From: CAVUCE01 sp963739985
GTDB lineage: Bacteria; Bacteroidota; Ignavibacteria; Ignavibacteriales; Ignavibacteriaceae
NCBI GenBank assembly: GCA_963739985.1
Contig: CAVUCE010000001.1
Coordinates: 62,001 to 126,000 of the forward strand
Length of the DNA stretch: 64,000 nucleotides
Reading direction: 5' to 3'
The notes below the pieces were generated by a model, which saw only the letters and a program-made list of their open reading frames with translations, was not told the origin of the DNA and did no database searches. The translations under genes were made by a program, and so were the position numbers. Below are positions 1-8,238 of the stretch, one piece after another (the stretch's first letter is position 1; each line of letters starts with the position of its first letter).

Positions 1-96
1 CCAGCATTTTTGAGATATGGTTTTAATAGTTGTCTGGAAGCGAGTTCCACTCTTGGGAATCTTGGATTTAGATGTGCAAAAGATTTTAAAAAGTAA
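1..96 (+). CDS. C-terminal end of a formylglycine-generating-enzyme (SUMF1/FGE-sulfatase) family protein, partial
   Basis: The first 31 codons are open from the window edge to a TAA at 94-96. They end in LGFRCAKDFKK, matching the GFRCA signature that closes FGE-sulfatase (SUMF1) domains. These domains occur in formylglycine-generating enzymes, nonheme-iron EgtB/PvdO-type enzymes and proteins beside copper nitrite reductases. The SCO gene starts 19 bases downstream on the same strand, so the two are probably cotranscribed. Only the tail is visible, so the subtype cannot be decided. Confidence 0.6.
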   Translation, partial: PAFLRYGFNSCLEASSTLGNLGFRCAKDFKK

Positions 97-115
97 AATT
101 TAAAAGAGTTTAATC

Positions 116-817
116 ATGAAAAAATATTTCCTTTTAATTCCGGTTGTAATAATAATAAGCGCAACAGCATTATTAATCGGAAAAGCAACAAATGCTAAAG
201 TTTTATCCAAACAAAGGCTTGTAAATAATAACAGCGATACGGTTATATCAAAAGATAAACTTGCATCGGAGGATTGTTGTAAACTTATAAAAAGTGCGGA
301 CGTTAATTATTCCGATATGTCAATTTATCAGTCGAATGGTACTTGGACAGATCAAAATAATAAGAAGGTGGAAATTGGGAAATATAAAGGTAAGAATGTA
401 GTAATTGCAATGTTCTTTGCATCCTGCAGAAGTGCTTGTCCGGTTATTGTTGAAAATATGAAGAAGATAGAATCTATGATACAAGAAAAAAAGAGAAATG
501 AGTACCGGTTTGTATTAATTTCTATCGATCCTATCAACGATACGCCAGGCGTTCTTTTTAATTATGCAAAGCAGCATCAATTAAAAAATCCGGAATGGAC
601 TTTATTGAACGGAAATAATAGCGATATAATGGAACTAGCCATGATGTTAGGTTTTAAATACACTAAGAACTCTTCCAAAGGATTTACTCATAATAATTTA
701 ATTTCATTCTTGAACCAAGACGGAGAAATTGTATATCAAAACACCGGATTATTATTAGATCAAAATTCTATCACAAAAACTATTAATAAAATGAGTGAAA
801 GCTCTATAAAATTATAA
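116..817 (+). CDS. SCO1/SenC/PrrC family copper-binding thioredoxin-fold protein
   Basis: Protein of 233 residues with an N-terminal membrane anchor (about residues 4-22) and a thioredoxin-like domain outside the membrane. The copper/redox motif CxxxC is Cys104 and Cys108 in FFASCRSACPV. The conserved downstream histidine is His192 in GFTHNN. SCO proteins deliver copper to Cu centres of terminal oxidases or keep their cysteines reduced. In Bacteroidetes-type genomes they also sit beside copper nitrite reductases and FGE-like proteins. It lies 19 bases after the FGE-like gene and about 100 bases before the DUF2249/oxidase-like operon, suggesting a role in a nitrogen-oxide or oxygen respiratory enzyme. 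The partner enzyme is an inference; it would lie left of the window. Confidence 0.9.
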   Translation: MKKYFLLIPVVIIISATALLIGKATNAKVLSKQRLVNNNSDTVISKDKLASEDCCKLIKSADVNYSDMSIYQSNGTWTDQNNKKVEIGKYKGKNVVIAMFFASCRSACPVIVENMKKIESMIQEKKRNEYRFVLISIDPINDTPGVLFNYAKQHQLKNPEWTLLNGNNSDIMELAMMLGFKYTKNSSKGFTHNNLISFLNQDGEIVYQNTGLLLDQNSITKTINKMSESSIKL

Positions 818-854
818 ATCGATTTTCAATATAAATCTGAAAAAAGAAGTTCCT

Positions 855-868
855 TGACATAAGTCAAT
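855..868. promoter_or_regulatory. CRP/FNR/DNR-type palindromic operator upstream of DUF2249 operon
   Basis: TTGACATAAGTCAA is a TTGAC-N4-GTCAA palindrome centred about 60 bases before the start codon at 922, the usual distance for class II activation by a CRP/FNR-family regulator. A close variant lies upstream of the second DUF2249 gene near 30.2 kb. The regulator is not in this window, so FNR/DNR-like control is inferred from shape only. Confidence 0.5.
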
Positions 869-921
869 TGAAACACATGCAGATAAGGTTAGTTTTTAAT
901 ATATAAATTAAAGGAGTTAAA

Positions 922-1158
922 ATGGAAAGCAATAATAAAAGTACAATAGATGTAAGAACCATTCCACCTAGAGAAAAACATCCCGCAATATTTAGTTTGT
1001 TCAATTCCTTAAAGCCGGGCGACACAATGCAGCTATTGAATGACCATGATCCTAAACCGCTTTATTATCAAATGGAAGCAGAAATTAGCGGACAATTTGA
1101 ATGGGTATATATTGAAAGTGGACCGGAAGTATGGGAAGTAAATATTAAAAAAATTTAG
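922..1158 (+). CDS. DUF2249 domain protein (single domain)
   Basis: Protein of 78 residues, wholly a DUF2249 domain. It opens with DVRTIPPREKHPAIF and contains the core LLNDHDPKPLYYQ, followed by the FEWVYIESGPEVWEV strand pair. It has no signal peptide and should be cytoplasmic. A good ribosome site (AAAGGAG) sits 6 bases before the ATG. DUF2249 has no firm biochemical function, but it recurs next to nitrosative-stress genes (hemerythrins, Ric/YtfE, NnrS-like proteins) in many bacteria. It begins a tightly packed run with the next three genes. A paralogue about 85 percent identical by eye in its first half is at 29894-30115 on the other strand. Confidence 0.85.
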   Translation: MESNNKSTIDVRTIPPREKHPAIFSLFNSLKPGDTMQLLNDHDPKPLYYQMEAEISGQFEWVYIESGPEVWEVNIKKI

Positions 1159-1170
1159 AGGTATTTAAAA

Positions 1171-1689
1171 TTGGAAACAATAAATGAAAAAATTATAGAA
1201 TTTGATGTACGGCCAATTCTGTCTTCCGGCAAAGACCCGTTTGTGGATATTATGGAAAAAGTAAAAAACCTCAAAGAAGATGAGACTTTAATGATCATAA
1301 ATACCTTTGAGCCCGTGCCGCTTTATTCTGTATTAGGAAATAAAGGATATGCGCATAAAACAATATGCGAGAATGATACATGGAAAATTTATTTCTTTAA
1401 AGATGGAAATTCAAACGTAAAAGATGAATTAAATGAAAGCGGAAAACCAGAATTCAACGAAGAAGTGTTTGAACTTGATGTGCGTGGTTTGGAGCCGCCT
1501 GAACCGATGGTGAAAATATTGGAAACATTGCCGAAATTAAGGGACAATACAATATTACTAGTTCATCATCATCGCGAACCTTTAATGCTTTATGAAAAAC
1601 TTGCAGAAAGAGGATATGAGGCAGTAACAAACAAAATTGCGGATGATTATTACAAAGTAGTTATAACAAAAGTTAAAGAAGAAAATTAG
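1171..1689 (+). CDS. Tandem DUF2249 protein (two domains)
   Basis: Protein of 172 residues made of two DUF2249-like domains. The first (about 8-85) has IIEFDVRPIL and FEPVPLYSVL; the second (about 100-170) has FELDVRGLEPPEP and HHHREPLMLYEKL. The charged DxRP entry and the PxPLYxxL core are kept in both. The second domain carries a His-rich HHHRE where the single-domain protein has NDHDP. The start is TTG at 1171, preceded by GAGGT; no ATG gives a full first domain. It lies 12 bases after the previous gene and 2 bases before the oxidase-like gene, so it is almost certainly translated from the same mRNA. Function is unknown beyond the association. Confidence 0.8.
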   Translation: METINEKIIEFDVRPILSSGKDPFVDIMEKVKNLKEDETLMIINTFEPVPLYSVLGNKGYAHKTICENDTWKIYFFKDGNSNVKDELNESGKPEFNEEVFELDVRGLEPPEPMVKILETLPKLRDNTILLVHHHREPLMLYEKLAERGYEAVTNKIADDYYKVVITKVKEEN

Positions 1690-1691
1690 CA

Positions 1692-2981
1692 ATGCAGCCT
1701 ACCGAAATAGCCGGAAAAATGTCGCCGTCTTTTAAGATGGTAAGAAAATATTTTATAGCAGCAATAGTAGGATTTGTGATATTAACATTTCTAATGTTTC
1801 TAAATGCTGACTCGATAAAAGGCTATAACTTCCAGCCAAAATTGTTGGGGCTTACTCATATTGCCACACTTGGCTGGATTACCATGATTATATTTGGCGC
1901 GATGTACCAACTTGTTCCTGTTGTGTTGCAAGTAAAACTTTTCAGTGAAAAACTCGCTGAAGTTCAATTCTGGATATTTCTGGTTGGTGTAACAGGAATG
2001 GTCTTATCTTTTTTTAAGTTCGAAACTTTTCTGCTTGTAATCTTTGCAAGTATGGTTTCACTTGCGATGCTAATTTTTATATTTAACATAACCGCTTCCA
2101 TGATAAAAGTTAAACATTGGAACATTACGAGTACTTATATAGCAGCTGCATTGTTTTACCTTCTTCTTACGGTTATAGCCGGGATAATGATGGCGATGAA
2201 TCTTTTTGATCCTTATTTCAAAACAAATCACCTTGAATATTTAAAACTACATGCTCATTTAGCTTTTGTAGGTTGGGTTTCGATGATAATAATGGGAGTA
2301 AGCTATAAACTTATTCCCATGTTTTCGCTGTCTCATGGTTTTTCCCTTAAACCGGCAAAATGGGTATTTGTGCTTATTAATCTTGGACTGATTATACTGA
2401 CTGTTGAATATCATTTCTCGAAACGGACTATTCTGCTCCCAATCGGGACGGTTTTAATAGCAGCCGGAAATTTGCTTTTCCTATATCAGGTTTATTTAAT
2501 GATGAAAAGTCGTTTACGAAAAAAACTTGATATAGGACTTACATATACAATAGTTTCTTTCGGAATGATGTTATTTGCCACCGCACTCGGTGTTTTCCTT
2601 GTATTTGAAAAATATCTCGGAGCGGAATACTTATATAAACTTGTACTAATATATGGTTACTTAATTTTGTTTGGATATTTCTCACTTATAATTGTAGGGC
2701 AGATGTACAAAATTGTTCCGTTTCTAGTTTGGTTTCATAAATTCAGCGGAAAAGTTGGGTTAGAACCTGTGCCAATGCTTAAAGATATGTATAATGAAAA
2801 AATGGCAACGGTTGAATTTGTTTTAATGAATTGTGCTTTAGCCGGTACAGTTGCGGCAATAGCATTTGAAAATGAAATTTTGATGTTTATATCAACCGGT
2901 GTAATGTTTGTAAGCTCAATGCTATTCTTGATAAATATGTTTTCGATCTTTTTAACAAAGGGTGTTAAAAATGGTAAATGA
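1692..2981 (+). CDS. 12-TM heme-copper oxidase subunit I-like (NnrS/CcoN-like) membrane protein with threefold internal repeat
   Basis: Protein of 429 residues with about twelve membrane helices and little soluble part. The same motif occurs three times at even spacing: GWITMIIFGAMYQLVP at 61-76, GWVSMIIMGVSYKLIP at 194-209 and GYFSLIIVGQMYKIVP at 328-343 (offsets 133 and 134). Five residues before each motif stand His56, His189 and Tyr323; His187 is a further candidate ligand. Heme-copper oxidase subunit I has pseudo-threefold symmetry with ligands on helices II, VI and X, so this fits that fold. The full ligand set (the HH pair of helix VII and HxH of helix X) is absent, so a classical oxidase or NO reductase is unlikely. 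NnrS-like proteins are an alternative family. It is embedded with DUF2249, MIP18 and SCO genes. Confidence 0.7.
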   Translation: MQPTEIAGKMSPSFKMVRKYFIAAIVGFVILTFLMFLNADSIKGYNFQPKLLGLTHIATLGWITMIIFGAMYQLVPVVLQVKLFSEKLAEVQFWIFLVGVTGMVLSFFKFETFLLVIFASMVSLAMLIFIFNITASMIKVKHWNITSTYIAAALFYLLLTVIAGIMMAMNLFDPYFKTNHLEYLKLHAHLAFVGWVSMIIMGVSYKLIPMFSLSHGFSLKPAKWVFVLINLGLIILTVEYHFSKRTILLPIGTVLIAAGNLLFLYQVYLMMKSRLRKKLDIGLTYTIVSFGMMLFATALGVFLVFEKYLGAEYLYKLVLIYGYLILFGYFSLIIVGQMYKIVPFLVWFHKFSGKVGLEPVPMLKDMYNEKMATVEFVLMNCALAGTVAAIAFENEILMFISTGVMFVSSMLFLINMFSIFLTKGVKNGK

Positions 2982-3264
2982 ACAAGAAGTAATAAGTGCA
3001 TTAAGATTTGTAATAGATCCAGAGATCGGGATAAACATAGTTGACCTTGGATTGGTCTATGATGTAATTATTGAAGAAGCAATGATAACGGTAACAATGA
3101 CATTGACAACACCCGGATGTCCAATGCACGGTAGTATCACCAGCTGGGTGGAAAATCAGATTAAAGCATTGGAACCGGGCTATGAGGTATTTGTTAATCT
3201 CGTATGGGAGCCGAGGTGGACACCTGATAAGATGAGCAATGAGGCTAAAAATGGTTTAGAGTAA
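2971..3264 (+). CDS. MIP18/DUF59 family metal-sulfur cluster assembly factor
   Basis: From the ATG at 2971 the protein is 97 residues. It has the MIP18 (PaaD/SufT-like) signature DPEIGINIVDLGLVYDV at 16-32 and the conserved TPGCPMHG cysteine (Cys50). These proteins help insert or mature Fe-S clusters. The start is chosen at ATG 2971 because AAAGGGTG lies just upstream; a GTG at 2962 is in frame but has no site. The gene overlaps the end of the oxidase-like gene by 11 bases, indicating translational coupling and a possible role in maturing a metal cofactor of this locus. Confidence 0.85.
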   Translation: MVNEQEVISALRFVIDPEIGINIVDLGLVYDVIIEEAMITVTMTLTTPGCPMHGSITSWVENQIKALEPGYEVFVNLVWEPRWTPDKMSNEAKNGLE

Positions 3265-3341
3265 AAAGTTATGAAGTTTCTTTGCGGTAAATATAAATGG
3301 ACTATTTTACTAAGGATAGAAATTAAAAAAAGGAGACAAGA

Positions 3342-3656
3342 ATGTCAGATAAAATCAATCAAGAAAAACTTATAGAAGCTATCAAATATCAAGATGGCTC
3401 AATAGTTAGTAAACAAATTATTAAAAAGCCTAACGGTAATATTACTCTTTTTGCATTTGATAAAGATGAGTCATTAACAGAACACACTTCGCCATATGAA
3501 GCAATAGTATATCTGGTTGAAGGTGAAATGGAAATAAAAATCGGAGGAAATCCGTATAAACTTAGTTCCGGAGAAATAATTGTAATGCCACCAAATATTC
3601 CTCATGGATTAAATGCGAGACTTAAATCGAAAATGCTTTTGACACTAATTAAATAA
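3342..3656 (+). CDS. Small cupin domain protein
   Basis: Protein of 104 residues folding as a single cupin. Motif 1 is read as LTEHTSPYEAIVYLVEGEMEI and motif 2 as GEIIVMPPNIPHGL. The potential metal ligands are His in TEHTSP, Glu in the following strand and His in IPHGL. There is a strong AAAGGAGA ribosome site before the ATG. Stand-alone cupins of this size bind a metal or small ligand and often act in stress responses; the substrate cannot be told. The 77-base gap after the MIP18 gene leaves it open whether it belongs to the same transcript. Confidence 0.8.
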   Translation: MSDKINQEKLIEAIKYQDGSIVSKQIIKKPNGNITLFAFDKDESLTEHTSPYEAIVYLVEGEMEIKIGGNPYKLSSGEIIVMPPNIPHGLNARLKSKMLLTLIK

Positions 3657-3734
3657 TAAGCCTTAAGCTGCCGGCCTTATTTTAAATGCTCTTTAAGAAA
3701 AAGTTAATGAATAAATAATCAAAAAGAGTCTTTA

Positions 3735-3785
3735 ATCCGCCTTAGTGCTGTTACCGAATTGCTGAAGTAGTACGCTTAGGCGGAT
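3735..3785. terminator. Long hairpin between convergent cupin and kinase genes
   Basis: ATCCGCCT at 3735-3742 pairs with AGGCGGAT at 3778-3785. The stem continues inward past a T-T mismatch through AGTG/CGCT, leaving a loop of roughly 23 bases. It sits between the end of the plus-strand cupin and the end of the minus-strand kinase, the place of a bidirectional terminator, but there is no clear U run. The sequence was not seen elsewhere in the window. Confidence 0.4.
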
Positions 3786-3923
3786 AAGGAATCTGTAAAA
3801 TAATTTGTGTACATAGCATATCGCATTAAAGGAAATGCTTAGCCTTTCTTCAATTGGTGTTTTTTGCTATTTAGTAGAAGATGTATGGTTCCTTTTTGTA
3901 GTTGTGCTAAAAAATTACATTCA

Positions 3924-6900
3924 TTATGCTCTTACTAAATCTTCGGTAATATTTTTATGTATAGGAAATTTTAATATAAACGTACTTCCTCTTGATGGTT
4001 TGCTTTTGATGATTATTGTTCCCCCCATTAATTCTGTGTATTTTTTCACTAAGGTTAATCCTAGGCCACTTCCTTCAAACCGCCGACTGTATCCTTCGCT
4101 TACCTGCCTGAAAGGCTCAAATATAATTTTTTGAAGATCTTCAGGTACACCGATGCCTGAGTCTATAACTTTTATTACAGCGTAGTTCTCAGTTCGAATT
4201 GCGTTTAAAATTAATCCACCTCTTTCGGTATATTTTATAGCATTACTTAAAAGATTATTGATTATTGATACGAACATATCTACATCTATGTAGGCATTTA
4301 ATATCTTTTCGTGAGACTCAAAATTGATTGATAGTTTTTTTATTTCAGCTACCACTTTGAATAATCTCATTTGCTCTTTTAAATATTTTATTAAATCATG
4401 CTCTTTTAAATTGACATTTAGTTGTTTTGATTCTATTTTAGAAATGTTAAGTATGTTGTTCAAAGTTGTATTTAATCGTTGTCCACTGGTTTTTATAGTG
4501 TTTATCATTTCAATTAATTCAGTATCCTCTATCTCGTTTTCTAATATTTCCGCATATCCCAAAATACCTATAAGCGGAGTTCGAAGTTCGTGACTCATAT
4601 TAGCAAGAAAATTGGATTTAAGCTTGTTCATTTCTTCCGCATTTTCTTTTGCATGGATGAGTTCACTCTCTATTCGTTTTCGCTCTGTTATATCAACTGC
4701 AATGCCAATTAATCCGATAGGTTTTTTATCCTTATCATTTATTATTGTTGTTGATAGATGTATTAGAAATTCAGTTCCATCTTTTCGTTTATTCCACACT
4801 TCACCTTTCCATCCACCATTTAGTGTTTTAGGCAAAATTTCATTAATCAATTCTATTGGATTGTTTAGAGATCGTAAAAGGCTAATATGTTTTCCAATAA
4901 GTTCATTTCTCTCGTAACCATAAGTTTTCAGAAATGATTCGTTTATAAAAATAATTTTATCTTCCGTATCAGTTATACTTACACATTCATTAACATTTTC
5001 TAATGAGTGTGCAAGCATTGTAACCTCTTTTTCGGCAAGTTTGCGTTCGGTAATGTCTTGATTAATTCCATATACCTTGTAAGTGCGTCCAGTAGAATCT
5101 TTCAACACCTTAAATTGTACACTTACAATCGTTATATCGCCGTTTTCACGATATAATCTGGTTTCCTTCTTTCCCAAATAATTTGGATCTTTTGAGTTTA
5201 TTGCATCTTGCAAAGCGATGCCGACCATATTTGCGTCATCGGGATACACTAGTCTGTGGGCAAATTCTTCTGCACTCATAATAATACCGCCTTGTTTTTC
5301 GGTAGATGAGCCGTGTATAATCTTGTAATACTGATCATTAAAAATAAAATTGCCTGAATCAACGTCATATTCCCAGTAACCTAGTTTTGCTATTTCTGTT
5401 GCGACTGCTAAATCTGCTTCCATTTCTCTATGCCTAGAGACATCCCGTGCAGAATAAAGCAAGTGTGTGCATCTGCCTTTGTTATCAGTTACAGGAACAA
5501 TTGTACATTCCAAATAAATTGTTTTTTCCTCAAAAGGAACCATTTGTTCGTATTGTACCGGCGTGTGGTTCGAAATTGCATTCTGAAAATATTGATTTTC
5601 CTTTTCGAAATGCTCCCGTGAAAACCCGAGTGCTATTAAAGCCTCATCACGATATTTTCCCTCAATATTATTGAAGTTAATAGAATTATTTGCAAGCAAA
5701 TGTCTAAATGATTTGATGAAGCTTTGGTTAACGGTAACAATTCGCAGCTTATTATCATGTTCCACTTCCAATAATGTTTGCATATCTGAGGTATTGTTGA
5801 AAACTAGAGAAAGGCGCTCTTCACTATTTCTTAATGCTTGCTCTGAAATTACACGGTTGGTTATATCCCTGGCTATGCCTAATATTCCATATGGTTCCCC
5901 ATCTCTATCCAGCCTTATTGCGGTAGTTTCAATGAATGTATCGCGTCCTTTATTTGTTTGGATTTTATATACCTGCAACCCTTCATTTACCCCGGTTTCT
6001 ATAGTATACCAAATATTTTTTTGAACTGTTTCCCAATCACTAGGGTTCAATAAGTCGAAGATAGTCATACTTTTTACTTCTGCTAATGAATAACCAAAAA
6101 GATTCAAAGCATGCGCATTTGCTTCAAGTATATGACCTTCTAAATCAAAAATGTAAATTAGTTCAAGTGAATTATTAAAAATGCCATTATATCTATCTTC
6201 ACTTAATAATAATTCTGATTTTGTTTTCTTTTGTTCCGTAATATCTTCTTTAATAGCTATAAAATTTGTTATTTCACCTTCATTGTTAACAAGAGGGGAA
6301 ATCAATTGAGACTCCCAGAACAAATCTCCGTTTTTCTTTCTATTTAACAGTTCTCCTTTCCAATTGTTTCCGGATAAAATTGTATCCCAGAGCTCTTTGT
6401 AGGTTCCGGAATCCTGGCGATCAGACCTCAGAATGCTGGAGCTTTTCCCAAGCACATCGTTTCTTGAATATCCGGTTGTTTTACAGAACGATTCATTCAC
6501 ATATTCAATATTTCCTTTAGGATTTGTAATGATAATCGAAGCCGGACTTTGTTCAACGACCCTGGATAATTTTCGTATCTCAGTTTCGGCACTTTTAAGT
6601 TTGGTAATATCTTGAATGGTTGTAAGAATTCCTATAATGTTATTTTCCTGATCACGAAGAAGTTTTTCGCCTACCAGAATCGGAATAGTTGTTTTGTCTT
6701 TACGAGTATAAATACGTTCCTCATTTATTGTAGGGGGGACTAATCCTTTCAGTTTGTCTAAAACACGCTTTCTGGCTGCCTTCTCATCTCCGGAAAATTT
6801 CCACACAAATTGTCCGATCATTTCTTCTCTGGAATAACCCAGCATTTCCGTTTCAGCGCGGTTAATATTAATAATGCGTCCGCTTATATCAAGTTCGTGA

Positions 6901-7397
6901 TACGCGATTGGGGTATTTTCAAAAAGTTGTCTTAATTTAATTTCACTTTTTCTTAGCTCTTTCTCTAATTGCCTGCGCTTGGTGATGTCCCGGATATTAC
7001 ATTGAATTACCTTTTCATCATTCACTTGATACAAACTACTGACAAACTCTACATAAATCTTCTTCCCATTTGAAGTTTCCAGCGGCAAATCATCGTAACG
7101 GACGTACTTTTTTTTCTGTAATTCTAAAAAATAATTTTTATTGGCAACTATATCTTTGAAGAATCCAATTTCCCATAACTTTTTTTTAATGAACTCTTTT
7201 TTGGGGTAGCCCAACAACTTAATTAAAAACGGATTAACATCAACAATCTTTCCGGTTTCAGCATCTAGTATTAAGATACCGTCTTTAGTCGATTCAAATA
7301 GTCTGCGATAGTGAGCTTCAGATAAAGTCAACAATTCTTCAGCTCGCTTGTGGTCTTTAATAAGTTTGATATTAGATTTTCTTGTCTCTTTTATCAT
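3924..7397 (-). CDS. Soluble multi-PAS sensor histidine kinase (seven PAS domains)
   Basis: Protein of 1157 residues with no membrane segment. Seven PAS repeats cover about residues 15-925 (repeat starts near 25, 155, 278, 405, 530, 665 and 800), most followed by a PAC-type tail such as GILTTIQDITKLKSAE. HisKA follows with phospho-acceptor His936 in NMSHELRTPL, then HATPase_c with NLLSNAIKYT, DSGIGVP and GSGLGL. There is no receiver domain, so the partner regulator must be elsewhere. The ATG has GAGGG 5-9 bases upstream. The third PAS (RVVEQSPASIIIT) is nearly the same as a PAS in the 897-residue kinase at 23457-26150, indicating domain exchange or duplication. Ligands are unknown; PAS domains may bind heme, flavin or small molecules. 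Confidence 0.92.
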   Translation of the reverse strand: MIKETRKSNIKLIKDHKRAEELLTLSEAHYRRLFESTKDGILILDAETGKIVDVNPFLIKLLGYPKKEFIKKKLWEIGFFKDIVANKNYFLELQKKKYVRYDDLPLETSNGKKIYVEFVSSLYQVNDEKVIQCNIRDITKRRQLEKELRKSEIKLRQLFENTPIAYHELDISGRIININRAETEMLGYSREEMIGQFVWKFSGDEKAARKRVLDKLKGLVPPTINEERIYTRKDKTTIPILVGEKLLRDQENNIIGILTTIQDITKLKSAETEIRKLSRVVEQSPASIIITNPKGNIEYVNESFCKTTGYSRNDVLGKSSSILRSDRQDSGTYKELWDTILSGNNWKGELLNRKKNGDLFWESQLISPLVNNEGEITNFIAIKEDITEQKKTKSELLLSEDRYNGIFNNSLELIYIFDLEGHILEANAHALNLFGYSLAEVKSMTIFDLLNPSDWETVQKNIWYTIETGVNEGLQVYKIQTNKGRDTFIETTAIRLDRDGEPYGILGIARDITNRVISEQALRNSEERLSLVFNNTSDMQTLLEVEHDNKLRIVTVNQSFIKSFRHLLANNSINFNNIEGKYRDEALIALGFSREHFEKENQYFQNAISNHTPVQYEQMVPFEEKTIYLECTIVPVTDNKGRCTHLLYSARDVSRHREMEADLAVATEIAKLGYWEYDVDSGNFIFNDQYYKIIHGSSTEKQGGIIMSAEEFAHRLVYPDDANMVGIALQDAINSKDPNYLGKKETRLYRENGDITIVSVQFKVLKDSTGRTYKVYGINQDITERKLAEKEVTMLAHSLENVNECVSITDTEDKIIFINESFLKTYGYERNELIGKHISLLRSLNNPIELINEILPKTLNGGWKGEVWNKRKDGTEFLIHLSTTIINDKDKKPIGLIGIAVDITERKRIESELIHAKENAEEMNKLKSNFLANMSHELRTPLIGILGYAEILENEIEDTELIEMINTIKTSGQRLNTTLNNILNISKIESKQLNVNLKEHDLIKYLKEQMRLFKVVAEIKKLSINFESHEKILNAYIDVDMFVSIINNLLSNAIKYTERGGLILNAIRTENYAVIKVIDSGIGVPEDLQKIIFEPFRQVSEGYSRRFEGSGLGLTLVKKYTELMGGTIIIKSKPSRGSTFILKFPIHKNITEDLVRA

Positions 7398-7514
7398 ACT
7401 TTCCCTCTAAATTTGGTCTAGAACATCTTGACTGATAAATCGATCTTATTTTAAAATGAAAAAGGAAATAAAATACTTTCAATTTTTCAAAATAATTAAA
7501 TCTGAATATTTTAA

Positions 7515-7994
7515 TTAAACTTTTGCCTTTATTATCGAAGCTCTAAAATATTCTAATAATTCTCTTGCCTCTTCTTTTTTAAGATTTTGATTCGGCATAA
7601 TAACACCATTATTTGCTTTTATCTGCGCCTTTATATCAGCATTTATTTTCTGCATCTCAGTTGTATTAAGTAAATAATTCATAATAAAAAGAGGGGAACT
7701 GTCTCTTGCGATGTTTCTTAAAGGAGGGCCTATTAATTTATTATCAAGATGATGGCAAGCTATACATTTACTATCAAAAAGATCATGACCTTTTTCAGCT
7801 AAACTCTTATCTATGGGATCTAATTTCAATTCTTTAATAGGACCAAGGCCGTTATCTACTTTTTTGGTAGAATCCGTAAACACAGCAACATCCTTCGCAT
7901 AAGTTCTTGAAATCAAAGTATTGTTTGTATTGAAAAAATTTACTAATAATAATGGAATAATTACTGCCGCTAAATAACTAAGCACTGTTTTCAT
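7515..7994 (-). CDS. Monoheme class I cytochrome c
   Basis: Protein of 159 residues with an N-terminal hydrophobic export signal or anchor (about 5-20). The heme site CIACH is Cys77, Cys80 and His81, followed by LIGPPLRNIA, typical of class I c-type cytochromes. Met133 in VIMPNQ is the likely sixth ligand. It would act outside the cytoplasmic membrane as an electron carrier. A ribosome site AGGAAA precedes the ATG. It lies 117 bases upstream of the seven-PAS kinase on the same strand. The wide gap makes a common transcript uncertain. Confidence 0.9.
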   Translation of the reverse strand: MKTVLSYLAAVIIPLLLVNFFNTNNTLISRTYAKDVAVFTDSTKKVDNGLGPIKELKLDPIDKSLAEKGHDLFDSKCIACHHLDNKLIGPPLRNIARDSSPLFIMNYLLNTTEMQKINADIKAQIKANNGVIMPNQNLKKEEARELLEYFRASIIKAKV

Positions 7995-8012
7995 TTTAAT
8001 TTCCTAAAAAAT

Positions 8013-8159
8013 TTAGTACTGAAGTGTGTGAAATATTTCAATATATTGATTGGAATATTTTCTGAAATGGAATCCGTAATTCGTAAACAATAATGATAGA
8101 GAAAACAGCTGCTGTTTGCGGAATATCGACCGGATAAATAATTTCCAATAGTATATTCT
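8013..8159 (-). pseudogene. C-terminal remnant of a B12-binding radical SAM protein (DUF4070 type)
   Basis: Read on the minus strand, this 48-codon frame gives YYWKLFIRSIF, LFSLSLLFTNYGFHFRKY and then a stop. In full-length B12-binding radical SAM proteins with a DUF4070 tail, the end has the pattern YYWKLFxWxLFRxPxLFxLAxxxxxYGFHFRKV. A TAA lies in frame directly before the fragment, so it is not translated from upstream. It sits just downstream of the N-terminal remnant of the same family (8239-8484), so both are probably the two ends of one gene that lost about 350 internal codons. The family match is from memory. Confidence 0.6.
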
Positions 8160-8238
8160 TTACTCACCATTAGCCCCCTATTTGAATTTAGATTTAAACT
8201 GCCTTTAATTAAAGTTTCCCATGTTACAATTTTTACGT

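Noticed and set aside
2962..2970. GTG 2962 as start of the MIP18 protein
   Set aside because: It would place the ribosome site inside the coding region; ATG 2971 has AAAGGG at the right distance.
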